A stretch of DNA of 64,000 bases from an uncultured Aquimarina sp. (lineage in GTDB: Bacteria; Bacteroidota; Bacteroidia; Flavobacteriales; Flavobacteriaceae): NCBI GenBank assembly GCA_947501475.1, contig CANMWA010000010.1, positions 1 to 64,000 of the forward strand. The letters are read 5' to 3'. A program made the translations under genes and the position numbers. Within the stretch, counting starts at the first letter, position 1. Each line of letters starts with the position of its first letter. Positions 43,235-52,800 of the stretch are shown in pieces. A model generated the notes under the pieces. That model was not told where the DNA came from. It did not search any database and was given only the letters and a program-made list of their open reading frames with translations.

Positions 43235-44395
43235 TTAATTTTTACTGATTACTTGTATCGTATTCTTTACTTTTTCGGCAATTTTTCTCGCCTCATTTAT
43301 ATCTTCATTGACTATGGTTACATGTCCCATTTTTCTAAAAGGGCGAGTTTGTTTTTTACCATATATATGAGGAGTTACGCCTTTCATTTTCATAATACTT
43401 TCAATGTTCTTGTAAATTACATCTCCAGTATACCCTTTTGCACCAACAAGATTTACCATAATACCAGCTAATTTGCTTTCTGTCGCTCCTAACGGTAAGT
43501 CTAAAATAGCTCTAATATGTTGCTCGAATTGATTTGTATAACTAGCTTCAATACTATAATGCCCACTATTATGAGGTCTTGGTGCTACTTCATTGACTAG
43601 AATTGTGTCATCCTGAGTTTGAAACATTTCTACAGCTAATATACCAACATGCTCAAAAACCTGTGATACACTTTGAGCAATATCAATTGCATTTTGTGCT
43701 ACTTTAGGATCTATTCGTGCTGGGCAAATCACATATTCTACCTGATTAGCATCTGGATGAAATTCCATTTCGACAACTGGATATGTTTTAATTTCTCCAC
43801 CTGGTGTACGCACTACAATAACCGCCAATTCATTTTTGAAATCAACTACTTCTTCGGCAATGCATTCTACATCGGGCAATTTGGCCAGATCTGCTCCAGA
43901 TTTCACATAAGAAACTCCTTTGCCATCATATCCTCCTTGCGTACTTTTCCATACAAAAGGGAGTTTAACCTTATTGCTAGTAATACCTTCGGTTAGATGA
44001 GCTTTATTAGAAAATCTAACAAAATCTGCTGTTGGGATATTATGTTTTTTATAAAAGAGCTTTTGTTTTCCTTTATTCTGTATGATTTCTAAAGTTTTTG
44101 AACTTGGGTATACTTTTTTACCTTCTTTTTCGAGTTGAGCTAATGCTTTAACATTTACAGTCTCAATTTCAAAAGTGAGGAGGTCTACTTTTTTTCCAAA
44201 AGTATATACTGTTTCGTAATCCATCAAATTGCCTTGCTCAAAATGATTACATGCTACCTTAGATGGAGCCTCAGGATTTGGATCAAGAACATGAGTCTTT
44301 ATGTCATATTTTCTAGTTTCATATAACATCATTTTTCCGAGTTGACCGCCGCCTAAAATTCCTAATTTGAAATTAGAAGAGAAAAAATTTACCAT
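43235..44395 (-). CDS. purK: 5-(carboxyamino)imidazole ribonucleotide synthase
   Basis: A 386-residue ATP-grasp enzyme that makes N5-CAIR from AIR, bicarbonate and ATP, feeding PurE. The N-terminal LGILGGGQLGKMM motif, the ATP-grasp loop in FVWKSTQGGYDGKGV and the metal-site region NEVAPRPHNSGHYSIEAS are diagnostic. It is the first gene of purK-purE and is divergent from the hpt-adk fusion gene. A TATTTTTG box on this strand (44434-44427) lies 32 bases upstream. Confidence 0.96.
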   Translation of the reverse strand: MVNFFSSNFKLGILGGGQLGKMMLYETRKYDIKTHVLDPNPEAPSKVACNHFEQGNLMDYETVYTFGKKVDLLTFEIETVNVKALAQLEKEGKKVYPSSKTLEIIQNKGKQKLFYKKHNIPTADFVRFSNKAHLTEGITSNKVKLPFVWKSTQGGYDGKGVSYVKSGADLAKLPDVECIAEEVVDFKNELAVIVVRTPGGEIKTYPVVEMEFHPDANQVEYVICPARIDPKVAQNAIDIAQSVSQVFEHVGILAVEMFQTQDDTILVNEVAPRPHNSGHYSIEASYTNQFEQHIRAILDLPLGATESKLAGIMVNLVGAKGYTGDVIYKNIESIMKMKGVTPHIYGKKQTRPFRKMGHVTIVNEDINEARKIAEKVKNTIQVISKN

Positions 44396-44426
44396 TAATT
44401 GGGGTTTCTATATTAATCTTACTTGA

Positions 44427-44434
44427 CAAAAATA
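44427..44434 (-). promoter_or_regulatory. Candidate -7 element of purK-purE
   Basis: On the minus strand TATTTTTG, matching TAnnTTTG, 32 bases before the purK start. No clear -33. Confidence 0.45.
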
Positions 44435-44499
44435 ATTTTTTCAATAAGAATAACCATAATAATAAGAAGTAAATGCAACTAGCAAACTTTTATTATCAC

Positions 44500-44507
44500 T
44501 ATCTTTG
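44500..44507 (+). promoter_or_regulatory. -7 element of the hpt-adk fusion gene
   Basis: TATCTTTG matches TAnnTTTG, 45 bases before the ATG at 44552. The -33 is not obvious. Confidence 0.5.
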
Positions 44508-44551
44508 CGGCTTTAAATTAAAACCCTGATAAGGAAGAAGTACCATATAAA

Positions 44552-45658
44552 ATGATAAAACTGCACGATTTACAGTTTATTCCTTTTATTACTGAGGATG
44601 AGATAATAGTAGCAATCGACAAGATTTCTGAGAAGCTAAACAAAGATTTTGCAGATAAAACTCCTTTGTTTATTAGTGTACTTAATGGTGCTTTTATGTT
44701 TACCTCTGAAGTGATTAAAAGATTTAATCATGATTGTGAAGTTACTTTTGTAAAATTATCATCATATCAAGGCACAAAAACTACTCATCAAGTACAACAG
44801 TTAATTGGATTAGAAGAAAATATATCTGATAGAGATGTAATAATTCTAGAGGATATTGTAGATACTGGTAACACTATAGAAGTATTGTCGAATATCTTAA
44901 AAGATAAAGGGTGTACTACATTCAAGATAGCTACTTTATTCTTTAAATCTGAAGTATATACCAAGCAAATTAATATAGATTATTTGGGAATTGATATCCC
45001 CAATAGATTTATTGTAGGATATGGCCTAGACTATAATGGGTTAGGGCGCAATCTTACTGAAGTTTATCAATTAAAATCAAATACCATGACAAATTTAGTG
45101 TTATTCGGGCCTCCAGGTGCCGGAAAAGGAACACAAGCTGAAGTTTTAAAACAAAAATATGATCTAATACATATTTCTACCGGAGACGTATTTAGATACA
45201 ACATAAAAAATGCTACCGATTTAGGTACATTGGCAAAATCTTATATTGATAAAGGACAGTTAGTACCCGATGAGGTTACTATTAATATGCTTAATGCCGA
45301 AGTAGACAAAAACCCAGATGCAAAAGGGTTTATCTTTGATGGTTTCCCAAGAACAGAAGATCAAGCAGATTCATTAGCAAAATTATTAGCATCCAAAGGG
45401 TCAGAGGTTAGTGCTATGGTAGCTCTCGAAGTTGAAGATGAAGTGTTAGTACAGCGATTATTAGAAAGAGGAAAAACATCTGGGCGACCAGATGATGCTG
45501 ATGAGCGTATTATTAGAAATCGAATCAAGGTATATTATAACGAAACCGCTATTCTGAAAAATTATTACCAGAAGCAAGATAAGTACTTTGGCGTAGATGG
45601 AGTAGGAGCTATTGATGAAATTACTGAGCGTTTAAGTAACACTATAGACAGTTTATAG
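44552..45658 (+). CDS. Fused hypoxanthine phosphoribosyltransferase - adenylate kinase
   Basis: A 368-residue two-domain protein in a single frame. Residues 1-178 are a purine phosphoribosyltransferase with the PRPP-binding motif VIILEDIVDTGNT (96-108). Residues 179-368 are a full short-lid adenylate kinase that begins MTNLVLFGPPGAGKGTQ, with the P-loop at 186-195, the AMP-site FDGFPRTEDQ and RPDDADERIIRNR. No stop or frameshift separates them. The internal ATG at 45086 could also start a free kinase. The domains link salvage of hypoxanthine or guanine to interconversion of AMP, ADP and ATP. purK-purE lies divergently upstream. Confidence 0.93.
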   Translation: MIKLHDLQFIPFITEDEIIVAIDKISEKLNKDFADKTPLFISVLNGAFMFTSEVIKRFNHDCEVTFVKLSSYQGTKTTHQVQQLIGLEENISDRDVIILEDIVDTGNTIEVLSNILKDKGCTTFKIATLFFKSEVYTKQINIDYLGIDIPNRFIVGYGLDYNGLGRNLTEVYQLKSNTMTNLVLFGPPGAGKGTQAEVLKQKYDLIHISTGDVFRYNIKNATDLGTLAKSYIDKGQLVPDEVTINMLNAEVDKNPDAKGFIFDGFPRTEDQADSLAKLLASKGSEVSAMVALEVEDEVLVQRLLERGKTSGRPDDADERIIRNRIKVYYNETAILKNYYQKQDKYFGVDGVGAIDEITERLSNTIDSL

Positions 45659-45746
45659 GGATCTTTTTTCTGGTTTTTATCAGGGTCTAAGTATATTTAT
45701 TTCAATTGAAAAATTCTAGTCTAAGCTAGAATGATAGTATCGAATT

Positions 45747-46745
45747 ATGACAGAAGGAAATTTTGTAGATTACGTAAAGTTGCATATCACCTCCGGAAAT
45801 GGAGGTAAAGGTTCTGTACATTTACATCGTGAAAAATATATCACCAAAGGAGGTCCTGATGGAGGTGATGGTGGCCGAGGAGGGCATATTATTCTAAAAG
45901 GTAACGCTAACATGTGGACGCTTCATCATCTTAAGTTCAAGCGTCACTTAAGAGCTGAACATGGAGGTCATGGTAGTAAGAGCAGAAGTACTGGGGCTGA
46001 TGGAGAAGATGTATATGTTGATGTACCTTTGGGCACAGTAATACGTGATACAGAAACTCAAAATATCATTCACGAAATCACTGAACATGGGCAGGAATAT
46101 ATTGCTGCCGAAGGAGGAATGGGAGGTCGAGGTAATTGGCATTTTAAAAGCGCTACAAATCAAACTCCTCGTTATGCCCAACCTGGTGTCGAAGGACAAG
46201 AACAAGACATCACTCTCGAACTTAAAATATTGGCTGATGTAGGATTAGTTGGGTTCCCTAATGCCGGGAAATCTACATTATTATCTGTTATTACATCTGC
46301 AAAACCAAAAATTGCCGATTATGAGTTTACTACTTTAAAACCAAATCTTGGAATTGTCGAGTATCGTAATTATCAAACCTTTGTGATGGCAGATATTCCT
46401 GGTATTATTGAAGGTGCTGCCGAAGGTAAAGGGATTGGACATCGATTTTTGCGACATATAGAACGTAATTCTACATTACTATTTTTGGTTCCAGCTGATG
46501 CTCCTGATATCAAAGAACAATATGAGATCCTCTTGGATGAATTGCGTCGTTATAATCCAGATCTTTTAGATAAAGAAAGGCTAGTAGCGATCTCAAAAAG
46601 CGATATGTTGGATGATGAATTAAAAGTAGAGTTAAAAGCACAGCTAGATCAACAACTTAATGTGTCTTATTTGTTTATTTCATCGGTAGCTCAGCAAGGT
46701 TTACAAGAGTTAAAAGATAAATTGTGGCAAATGCTAAACGAATAA
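45747..46745 (+). CDS. obg: GTPase Obg
   Basis: A 332-residue ribosome-assembly GTPase. The glycine-rich Obg fold occupies residues 1-158 (GGPDGGDGGRGGHI, GGMGGRGNWHFKS). The G domain follows, with G1 GFPNAGKS at 169-176, switch region TTLKPNLGIV, G3 DIPGIIEGA and the SKSDM specificity motif. The variable C-terminal domain of longer Obg proteins is absent, as is normal in this phylum. It starts 88 bases after the hpt-adk gene. Confidence 0.95.
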   Translation: MTEGNFVDYVKLHITSGNGGKGSVHLHREKYITKGGPDGGDGGRGGHIILKGNANMWTLHHLKFKRHLRAEHGGHGSKSRSTGADGEDVYVDVPLGTVIRDTETQNIIHEITEHGQEYIAAEGGMGGRGNWHFKSATNQTPRYAQPGVEGQEQDITLELKILADVGLVGFPNAGKSTLLSVITSAKPKIADYEFTTLKPNLGIVEYRNYQTFVMADIPGIIEGAAEGKGIGHRFLRHIERNSTLLFLVPADAPDIKEQYEILLDELRRYNPDLLDKERLVAISKSDMLDDELKVELKAQLDQQLNVSYLFISSVAQQGLQELKDKLWQMLNE

Positions 46746-46828
46746 TCAATGTTGATTATTAGAATACCCTTTTTGTAATAGTCTAGTTCCAGTTTTAAGA
46801 TAAGAATGTTTTAAAATTATTAAAACGA

Positions 46829-47872
46829 TCAGTTAGTTTTCAAAATTAGAAACTTATTATCCATTACGTTTCCTGTTAAAATAAAATCTTTAAAGGGTGT
46901 TGCAACACTAGAACCTGACATTGTTTTACCGTCTTCTACATAAATTTTTTCTACGGTATAATCATTATTACCTCGATACTCAACCTTAATAATTTCTGAA
47001 GGAGCTGTCTCTTTTTTACCTTTTGCATAAGCTTTAAAACGTAGTAAATTTGGGTGGGCACCACTCCAAAGATTTCCTTGGTTATCAATCTCGATATTAT
47101 CTACTCCTGTGCCGCAGGGTATGTCTTCGATGAAATCTAATGAGCCATCTGGATTTCTAGAGTAAACTTTAATATGAAACCTTCGAGGAGAAGCAACATA
47201 AAGTAAGTTGCGTTTAGGATCAAAATTGATCCCATTAGCATAACCAATGCCATTGGCTGCTTCAATAAATTTTTTGCCATCAAAGTAAATTACATTAGAT
47301 ACAGAAAGGCCACCGTATTCTTCAAAAAATTTCCCAACTCCTTTGGTATAACCATGATCATTAGTAAAATAAAAACGATTTTCATCGATCATTACAAGAT
47401 CATTAGGACTAATCAAAGATGGGTCTGTTAAAGTTTTTTCGTGAGTAAGCGTTGTATTGTTCATAGAAAAAACTTCTATCGAATGCCCTTTCAACGTGTG
47501 ATTAACAGCCATTATTTTATAGGTACTATCTTTTTTAAACATCGAGATGCCATGAGGAGCAAAGGGCTTTTTTAAAGAAGCAGTAAGGTGTGTAACATTA
47601 AAATTTCCGCTTTTTAACTCTACAGCGTATAACCCGCCTTGTTCTTCTTCTTTTGGAGGATAAATTAATCTATTTGTAGATGAAATCAATGCAAAACTAT
47701 CGATCCTGCTTATAGTAATATCTTCAACACCGGGAAGCGGGATTTTTTTTATAACTGTACCATCAAATTGATTCTCGATAGTCCTAAAATAACCTGTAGA
47801 AATTAAAGTGTGTGCAACAAAAGCAATAATTAATACTACAATGAGAAGAGTAATTCTTTTGGCTTTACGCAT
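46829..47872 (-). CDS. Paraoxonase-like (SMP-30 superfamily) esterase, membrane anchored
   Basis: A 347-residue protein with an N-terminal hydrophobic anchor (about 8-25) and a six-bladed propeller-like domain. Compared with human PON1 from memory, Glu50, Asn157-Asp158, Asn213 and Asp258-Asn259 match the calcium ligands, and His107 (PHGIS) and His125 (VNHTLKGHSIEVF) match the catalytic His pair. It is therefore a better fit to the PON arylesterase/lactonase group than to generic SMP-30. The natural substrate is unknown; lactones are a reasonable guess. Confidence 0.8.
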   Translation of the reverse strand: MRKAKRITLLIVVLIIAFVAHTLISTGYFRTIENQFDGTVIKKIPLPGVEDITISRIDSFALISSTNRLIYPPKEEEQGGLYAVELKSGNFNVTHLTASLKKPFAPHGISMFKKDSTYKIMAVNHTLKGHSIEVFSMNNTTLTHEKTLTDPSLISPNDLVMIDENRFYFTNDHGYTKGVGKFFEEYGGLSVSNVIYFDGKKFIEAANGIGYANGINFDPKRNLLYVASPRRFHIKVYSRNPDGSLDFIEDIPCGTGVDNIEIDNQGNLWSGAHPNLLRFKAYAKGKKETAPSEIIKVEYRGNNDYTVEKIYVEDGKTMSGSSVATPFKDFILTGNVMDNKFLILKTN

Positions 47873-48052
47873 AAGTGATTTGTTGAAATGATCTATCTAA
47901 GATACCAAATTAATTTTATTTGAATCGGTTCTTGTTTTGTGTAAGATTAAGTGATTTTTTTAATATTACGTTAACATTTTTTTAACTTAAAATTACCAAT
48001 GAAAATATGATTTCTAACGTTAAAGAAATCTAAAAACTAAAACCCCTTCACA

Positions 48053-48667
48053 ATGAAGATTAGAAATATATGTACTGTTTTTGCTCTATCTGGATTATTA
48101 TTAACTACAGCATGTAACGAAGCCGAAAAATACAAAGTTACAAAGGATGAGAATGGAAAATTAATAGCTCAGAAAATATCAGACATACAAGAAAATGAGG
48201 AAGCAGTAGAAGAGAAATTGAAAACTATATTAGAGTTTATAGAAGTAGATAAGGGGTTTTCTACGTTTGTTGAAGCTTTAAAAGCTACAGGGCTAGATAA
48301 AGCATTGAATGAAGAAGGCTCATTTACCATTTTTGCTCCGATAAATTCTGCTTTCGAAACATTACCCGAGGGAACATTAGAAAAACTCTTACAACCAGAA
48401 AATAAAGAAAAACTAATTGATATTTTAAAATATCATATCATTCCTACCAGAATAACTAAGGAAGATATTATATATACAGTTAATGACCGTGGTGGAAGCG
48501 TGCCTTTAAAAACATTAGGAGGGAGTTTAATTACTGCATCTTTAAAAGGAGGCAATGTTTTTTTAATTGATGAAATGGGTAATGGAGGTAAATTGATTAC
48601 TACAGATCTTGAAGCGTCTAATGGTTTTGTTAATACAGTAGATATCGTATTGAAACCTAAAAAATAA
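48053..48667 (+). CDS. Fasciclin-domain lipoprotein
   Basis: A 204-residue protein with a lipoprotein signal (lipobox LLTTAC, Cys21), a charged linker and one fasciclin domain (about 60-200) marked by GSFTIFAPINSAFETLP, LLQPENKEKLIDILKYHIIP (an H1/H2-type region) and a terminal SNGFVNTVDIVLKP. Such domains mediate adhesion or ligand binding at the cell surface; function here is unknown. It is monocistronic, with a terminator at 48700-48735. Confidence 0.88.
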   Translation: MKIRNICTVFALSGLLLTTACNEAEKYKVTKDENGKLIAQKISDIQENEEAVEEKLKTILEFIEVDKGFSTFVEALKATGLDKALNEEGSFTIFAPINSAFETLPEGTLEKLLQPENKEKLIDILKYHIIPTRITKEDIIYTVNDRGGSVPLKTLGGSLITASLKGGNVFLIDEMGNGGKLITTDLEASNGFVNTVDIVLKPKK

Positions 48668-48699
48668 TCGCACTCTCACTTAAAACTCAATTATATTTT

Positions 48700-48735
48700 A
48701 AAACGGATGTCTAATATATAGGCCTCCGTTTTTTT
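48700..48735 (+). terminator. Terminator of the fasciclin gene
   Basis: An 8-bp stem AAAACGGA/TCCGTTTT (48700-48707 with 48725-48732) and a T run to 48735. Confidence 0.7.
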
Positions 48736-48875
48736 GTGCTCATAGGTTTGAAAATATGATTAATAGGCTATGGCATTTTGTTAAAACAACAAATAAAGCT
48801 ACATAATGATGTAATAACAAAGCTTCAAGGCCTAGAAACGTATTTAGATACTGTTATAAAAAAATAGATTTTCCT

Positions 48876-49526
48876 TTATTTTTTGTGAATCTCAAGTAAT
48901 CTAAAATCAAAGGGAGTCCAAAGACAAGCTTTTACATCACTTTGTTTTAATCCCGTGTTTATCCATGTGTTACATGTGTTAAAGCAGTTATAGTTTCCTT
49001 TGGCTTCATAAAAGTCATCATTTTTATAGTATCCCAAACCAGGTAAGATTATTTTTTTGTTATCAGGATCTAATTGAAATGTGTTATTGATGTAAGTATT
49101 TATTTTTCTAAGCTCAGACGAATTCATTTTTATTTCTACCCAATTATTTTTTAATGTTGAGTATCGTATTACATGCAATAGGGCAGGGGTGTTTGCAAAT
49201 GCTGCTTTATATTTATTTATAATGGTAAAATCTGACCAAGTCGAGGTCTTTATATAAAAAGTTTTATCACCCCACCCAAATGAGAAGAATTGTTCCTCTT
49301 CAGTATATGTTAATCCATTAAGAATAGTAGGATCTAAATCGAGTTTTGGAATAATAATTTCCAAGTGTATCCCATCTGAAGCTAGATAAATGCTGTGTTT
49401 TTTTTCTGTTAAGCCATCATTTTTATTCACGGTAATATAAGAGGCAACTATAGAAATGATGATATATAATACCGGGATGATCACAATAATCCCAAGATAT
49501 TTTAATATTTTCTTTAGTATTCTCAT
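48876..49526 (-). CDS. DUF2459 family protein
   Basis: A 216-residue protein with an N-terminal membrane helix (KYLGIIVIIPVLYIIISIVAS region). Motifs of the family are visible: IYLASDGIHLEIIIP, FFSFGWGDKTFYIKT, and a C-terminal NYNCFNTCNTWINTGL with paired cysteines. I recall it under the name DUF2459/TIGR02117, with no established function. I prefer the start at 49526 (MRILKKILKYLG), though an ATG 18 bases upstream is possible. A TATATTTG box on this strand lies at 49566-49559. Confidence 0.78.
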   Translation of the reverse strand: MRILKKILKYLGIIVIIPVLYIIISIVASYITVNKNDGLTEKKHSIYLASDGIHLEIIIPKLDLDPTILNGLTYTEEEQFFSFGWGDKTFYIKTSTWSDFTIINKYKAAFANTPALLHVIRYSTLKNNWVEIKMNSSELRKINTYINNTFQLDPDNKKIILPGLGYYKNDDFYEAKGNYNCFNTCNTWINTGLKQSDVKACLWTPFDFRLLEIHKK

Positions 49527-49558
49527 ATAACTAATTACAAACATTTACCTTTAATTAG

Positions 49559-49566
49559 CAAATATA
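49559..49566 (-). promoter_or_regulatory. -7 element of the DUF2459 gene
   Basis: On the minus strand TATATTTG, an exact match to the consensus, 33 bases before the preferred start. Confidence 0.5.
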
Positions 49567-49625
49567 ATAAAGCATTCCTTGATTAGGGTTAGGTTTAGAG
49601 AGGAGAGAAGAATTTTATAGGATTA

Positions 49626-49656
49626 GATTTCAAAGGTTTTTAAAACCTTTGAAATC
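49626..49656. repeat. 31-base perfect palindrome (REP-like)
   Basis: Two 15-base arms (GATTTCAAAGGTTTT and its complement) around a single T. It is not next to a gene end on the plus strand and lacks an extra T tail. It resembles the interspersed CAAAGGTTTT palindromes I know from flavobacterial genomes; copy number must be counted genome-wide. Confidence 0.6.
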
Positions 49657-49770
49657 TGTTAGTATTTATCTATGATTATTGTTTGCTTAATCTGCTATGT
49701 AAAACATTTCTAGATAATCATAGAATACAGATTAAGATTATATACTTTGAGAGGTATATGTTTGGAATAC

Positions 49771-49799
49771 ACCTTACAGGCCTCAAAGACCTGTGAGGT
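49771..49799. repeat. Imperfect palindrome after the macroglobulin gene (REP-like or terminator)
   Basis: Arms ACCTTACAGG (49771-49780) and CCTGTGAGGT (49790-49799) pair with one G-T wobble over a 9-base loop. It lies 13 bases after the macroglobulin stop on the minus strand but has no T tract, so it is either a repeat element or a weak terminator. Confidence 0.5.
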
Positions 49800-49811
49800 A
49801 TATTACTACGA

Positions 49812-52800
49812 TTACTTGATCGTTATCCTAACGCCTTCAGAGTGGCTAGAAAATTCTGGTGCATACATACTCTGTATAGTGGTGATCCCGTTAGAAAAAT
49901 CACCTTTGTTATTTACTCTTAGGTCATATTCAAAGACATAAACACCTTTGGGTAAATAATCAAAGAAAAAATTAGTTGATGCATCTTTTGTGCTTTCATA
50001 ATAGCCTAATCCATCTTGCCACTTGTATTGCGAGATTACATTAATCGGCTCTAATCCAGAGGCACGCATATCTTTCATGTGTACAAATTCCATTGTTCGA
50101 TCTGATCTTAGTTCAATACGCACTCTTACCAAGTCACCAAGTTGAAGGTTGGTTTTATTTGTGATCTCAGTAATTTCTTCTCCAGTGTCGGTGTTCTTTT
50201 TTAAGAATAATTTCTTCTTTAATTTGAGAGGAGTCTCGGCAGAGGTAATTTTATCCAGATTTTCAAAGTATTGCCAATATAATGCTCCCCATGCGATACC
50301 TTTTCCCTTTTTAGAGATGGTAGCGGTAGCCATGTTTGGTTGTATTTCATTTCCATTCCACGAAGTTTTAAAATACCCGGTGCCTGCTTCTACTTTTACA
50401 TCCTCCATTGTACTAGGATCGATTTTTTGATCTCCTAATGTAATATCTACCATATCAGTTACCGATAGCCAGTCACTACCTTGTAATAATAATGCATAGG
50501 TAGCGTCTGAGGTAGCTTTGGTAGTTTTCCAACGATTGGTTTGCTTGTTTTTGAGTAACCATACCCTAAGATTGTCTACTATTTCTGTACGTTTTGGTTC
50601 TGCTTCAATTTCAGAAAATACTTCAATCATTAATGATTGGGTTTCTATTGGTGCCTGATACCAATACCAACTTGCGGTATTTGATTTCCAGTACATACCT
50701 AACTCTTCATTAGTAATACTCCTTTCATCTAATGACCTTATCACTTTGGTAGCGGTTGTGTGATCATCATTGCGCTCCAAAATCAATGCAAGCATTCCTT
50801 GTGCATATAAGCTTTGCTTTAACCAATATTTTTTGGATTGTCCTAAATAATATTTCCAAGCTTCATTGGTTGTATTTGGTCTTTTTATATCGGCAAAGAA
50901 ACTGCGCATATATAGATAATGAATTTGGGTATAGCTTAGATGATTTTTATTAATATCGATTTTGTTTTTCTTGCAATATCTTTTTAGGTCATTATATTCT
51001 CTCACAAATTCGGCATCAAGAAATCTAACTGCATTTTGTAACATGCTAGATGTATTAGGATCAAATTGAGTAACCCCAAGTTTTTTAAGATGTCCAAATC
51101 CTGTAGCAATATGCTGTGTGATAAATCGGTTTTCTCGACCACCTTTAAACCAAGGAAAGCCACCCGATCCGTATTGCATTTGCTTTAACTTGTTGAGTGC
51201 AGATTGCAACTCGTTATTCATTTTATTAAGATCAAAAAGTAATGCGATTCGTTTCTTTTGTTCGCTTTCGCTTTGCGCATCACGTAACCAAGGTGTTTCC
51301 TGGATCATTAGAGATTTAAGTTCCTGGTTTTTTTCTAGATTACTCAATAAGGCATCAGTAGATTTCCATTGATTAAATACTTCTTGTATTCTTGGGTTAG
51401 CATTTGCAATATGACTGGCCAATGCATTGGCATAATATCTAGAGAATGTTTGCTCGGCACATTCATAAGGGTATTCCATTAGATAGGGTAGTGCTTGTAC
51501 AGCATACCATGCAGGATTCGAAGTCATTTCGAGAGTAAGCTTGTGATGCTTTAAGGTATTAGAGCTGTTGTTTTTTAGTTTATCAAGGGTAAACGTTTTG
51601 GTTTGATCAGAACGTATCCACATCGGTAAAGTTTCAGTAACCAACATTCTATTGCTTAGCACTGGCAATACATTTTGCTCACCATCAGAAAAATCTCCTG
51701 CCTTGGCGATAATTTTGTACTGCACGGTCTGTACATTGTCTGGTATTTGTAACTCCCAGGCGATATTGGTATTGCCTTTAGTTTTTACTGCAAAACTCTG
51801 ACGCGCATTACTGTTTTTTAGATCAGCATCAATTGTTTTGTTTGTTAATGCGTCGAATAGCTGTAACTCTACAATACCACTTAGGTCTTTTGTTGCCAGG
51901 TTAGAAATCTTGGTGCTCAATACGATATTATCTCCTTCTCTAAGAAATCTTGGGGGGTTAGGTAATACCATCAGTTCTTTTTGAGTAACGGTTTCTAGAG
52001 TTTCTACAGCAGAATGCATCTCTTTGGTATGAGCAAGCAATTGTAATTTCCATTTTGTCAAAGCTTCGGGAGCTGTAAAATTAAAGCTCATATTTCCTTC
52101 AGCATCAGTAGTAAGCTTCGGGAAGAAAAAAGCAGTCTCTTGTAAATTCTTTCTAATTTTTATTCCTTCTAAGGATTGTTCTTTTTTTACTGCTTTTGCT
52201 TCGACAACATCGCTGTTTTGTTTGTCTTGTTCAATAATTTCTTCACTTTTTAATGAAGCTGCTTCTGCTTCTTCCATTACCATATCATCAGCCATTCCCA
52301 TTTTGGCAGCAGATCTTTGCATCATAGGTGCAGGAGCAATTTCATTTGATTTCATTCTTCTATTGTTACCACCAAAATACTGTTGCCCAAAATATAACCC
52401 AAACCAATTAAGGCGATCATATCCTTGTGTATCATAATATGTATTATATCTTTTATTGTTTTGAAGCCTGAAAGGATGTATGCCAAAACTCTGGGTGGCT
52501 TGTCTTGTATTTTGTGTATAATATGATGGCCTGTTGATAGGATTAAAATACCATTGATGATTTTTAAATTGATCTAGTGATGCATCATACATACTAGCAA
52601 GAAGTTCTGCGCTAACGCTATCTCCTTTTGGTCCTTTTACAGTAAAGCTCCATGTTTCATCTTGTCCTGGTAGTAGTTTGTCTCTAAATGTTTTGGTCTC
52701 TATACTAAGATCAGTGGGTTCATAAGGTACTGCAATAGGTACAATTCCATTTTGATAGCTGTTGTAATTTACAAAACTATAACTTACAGAAAACCCACCA

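Noticed and set aside
45086..45658. Separate adk gene downstream of hpt
   Set aside because: No stop codon separates the two domains. The internal ATG may be used in addition, but the sequence as given encodes a fusion.
52222..52437. Antisense open frames inside the macroglobulin, gcvP and other long genes
   Set aside because: They are short, lie opposite strong coding sequence and show no conserved motifs, start context or signal.
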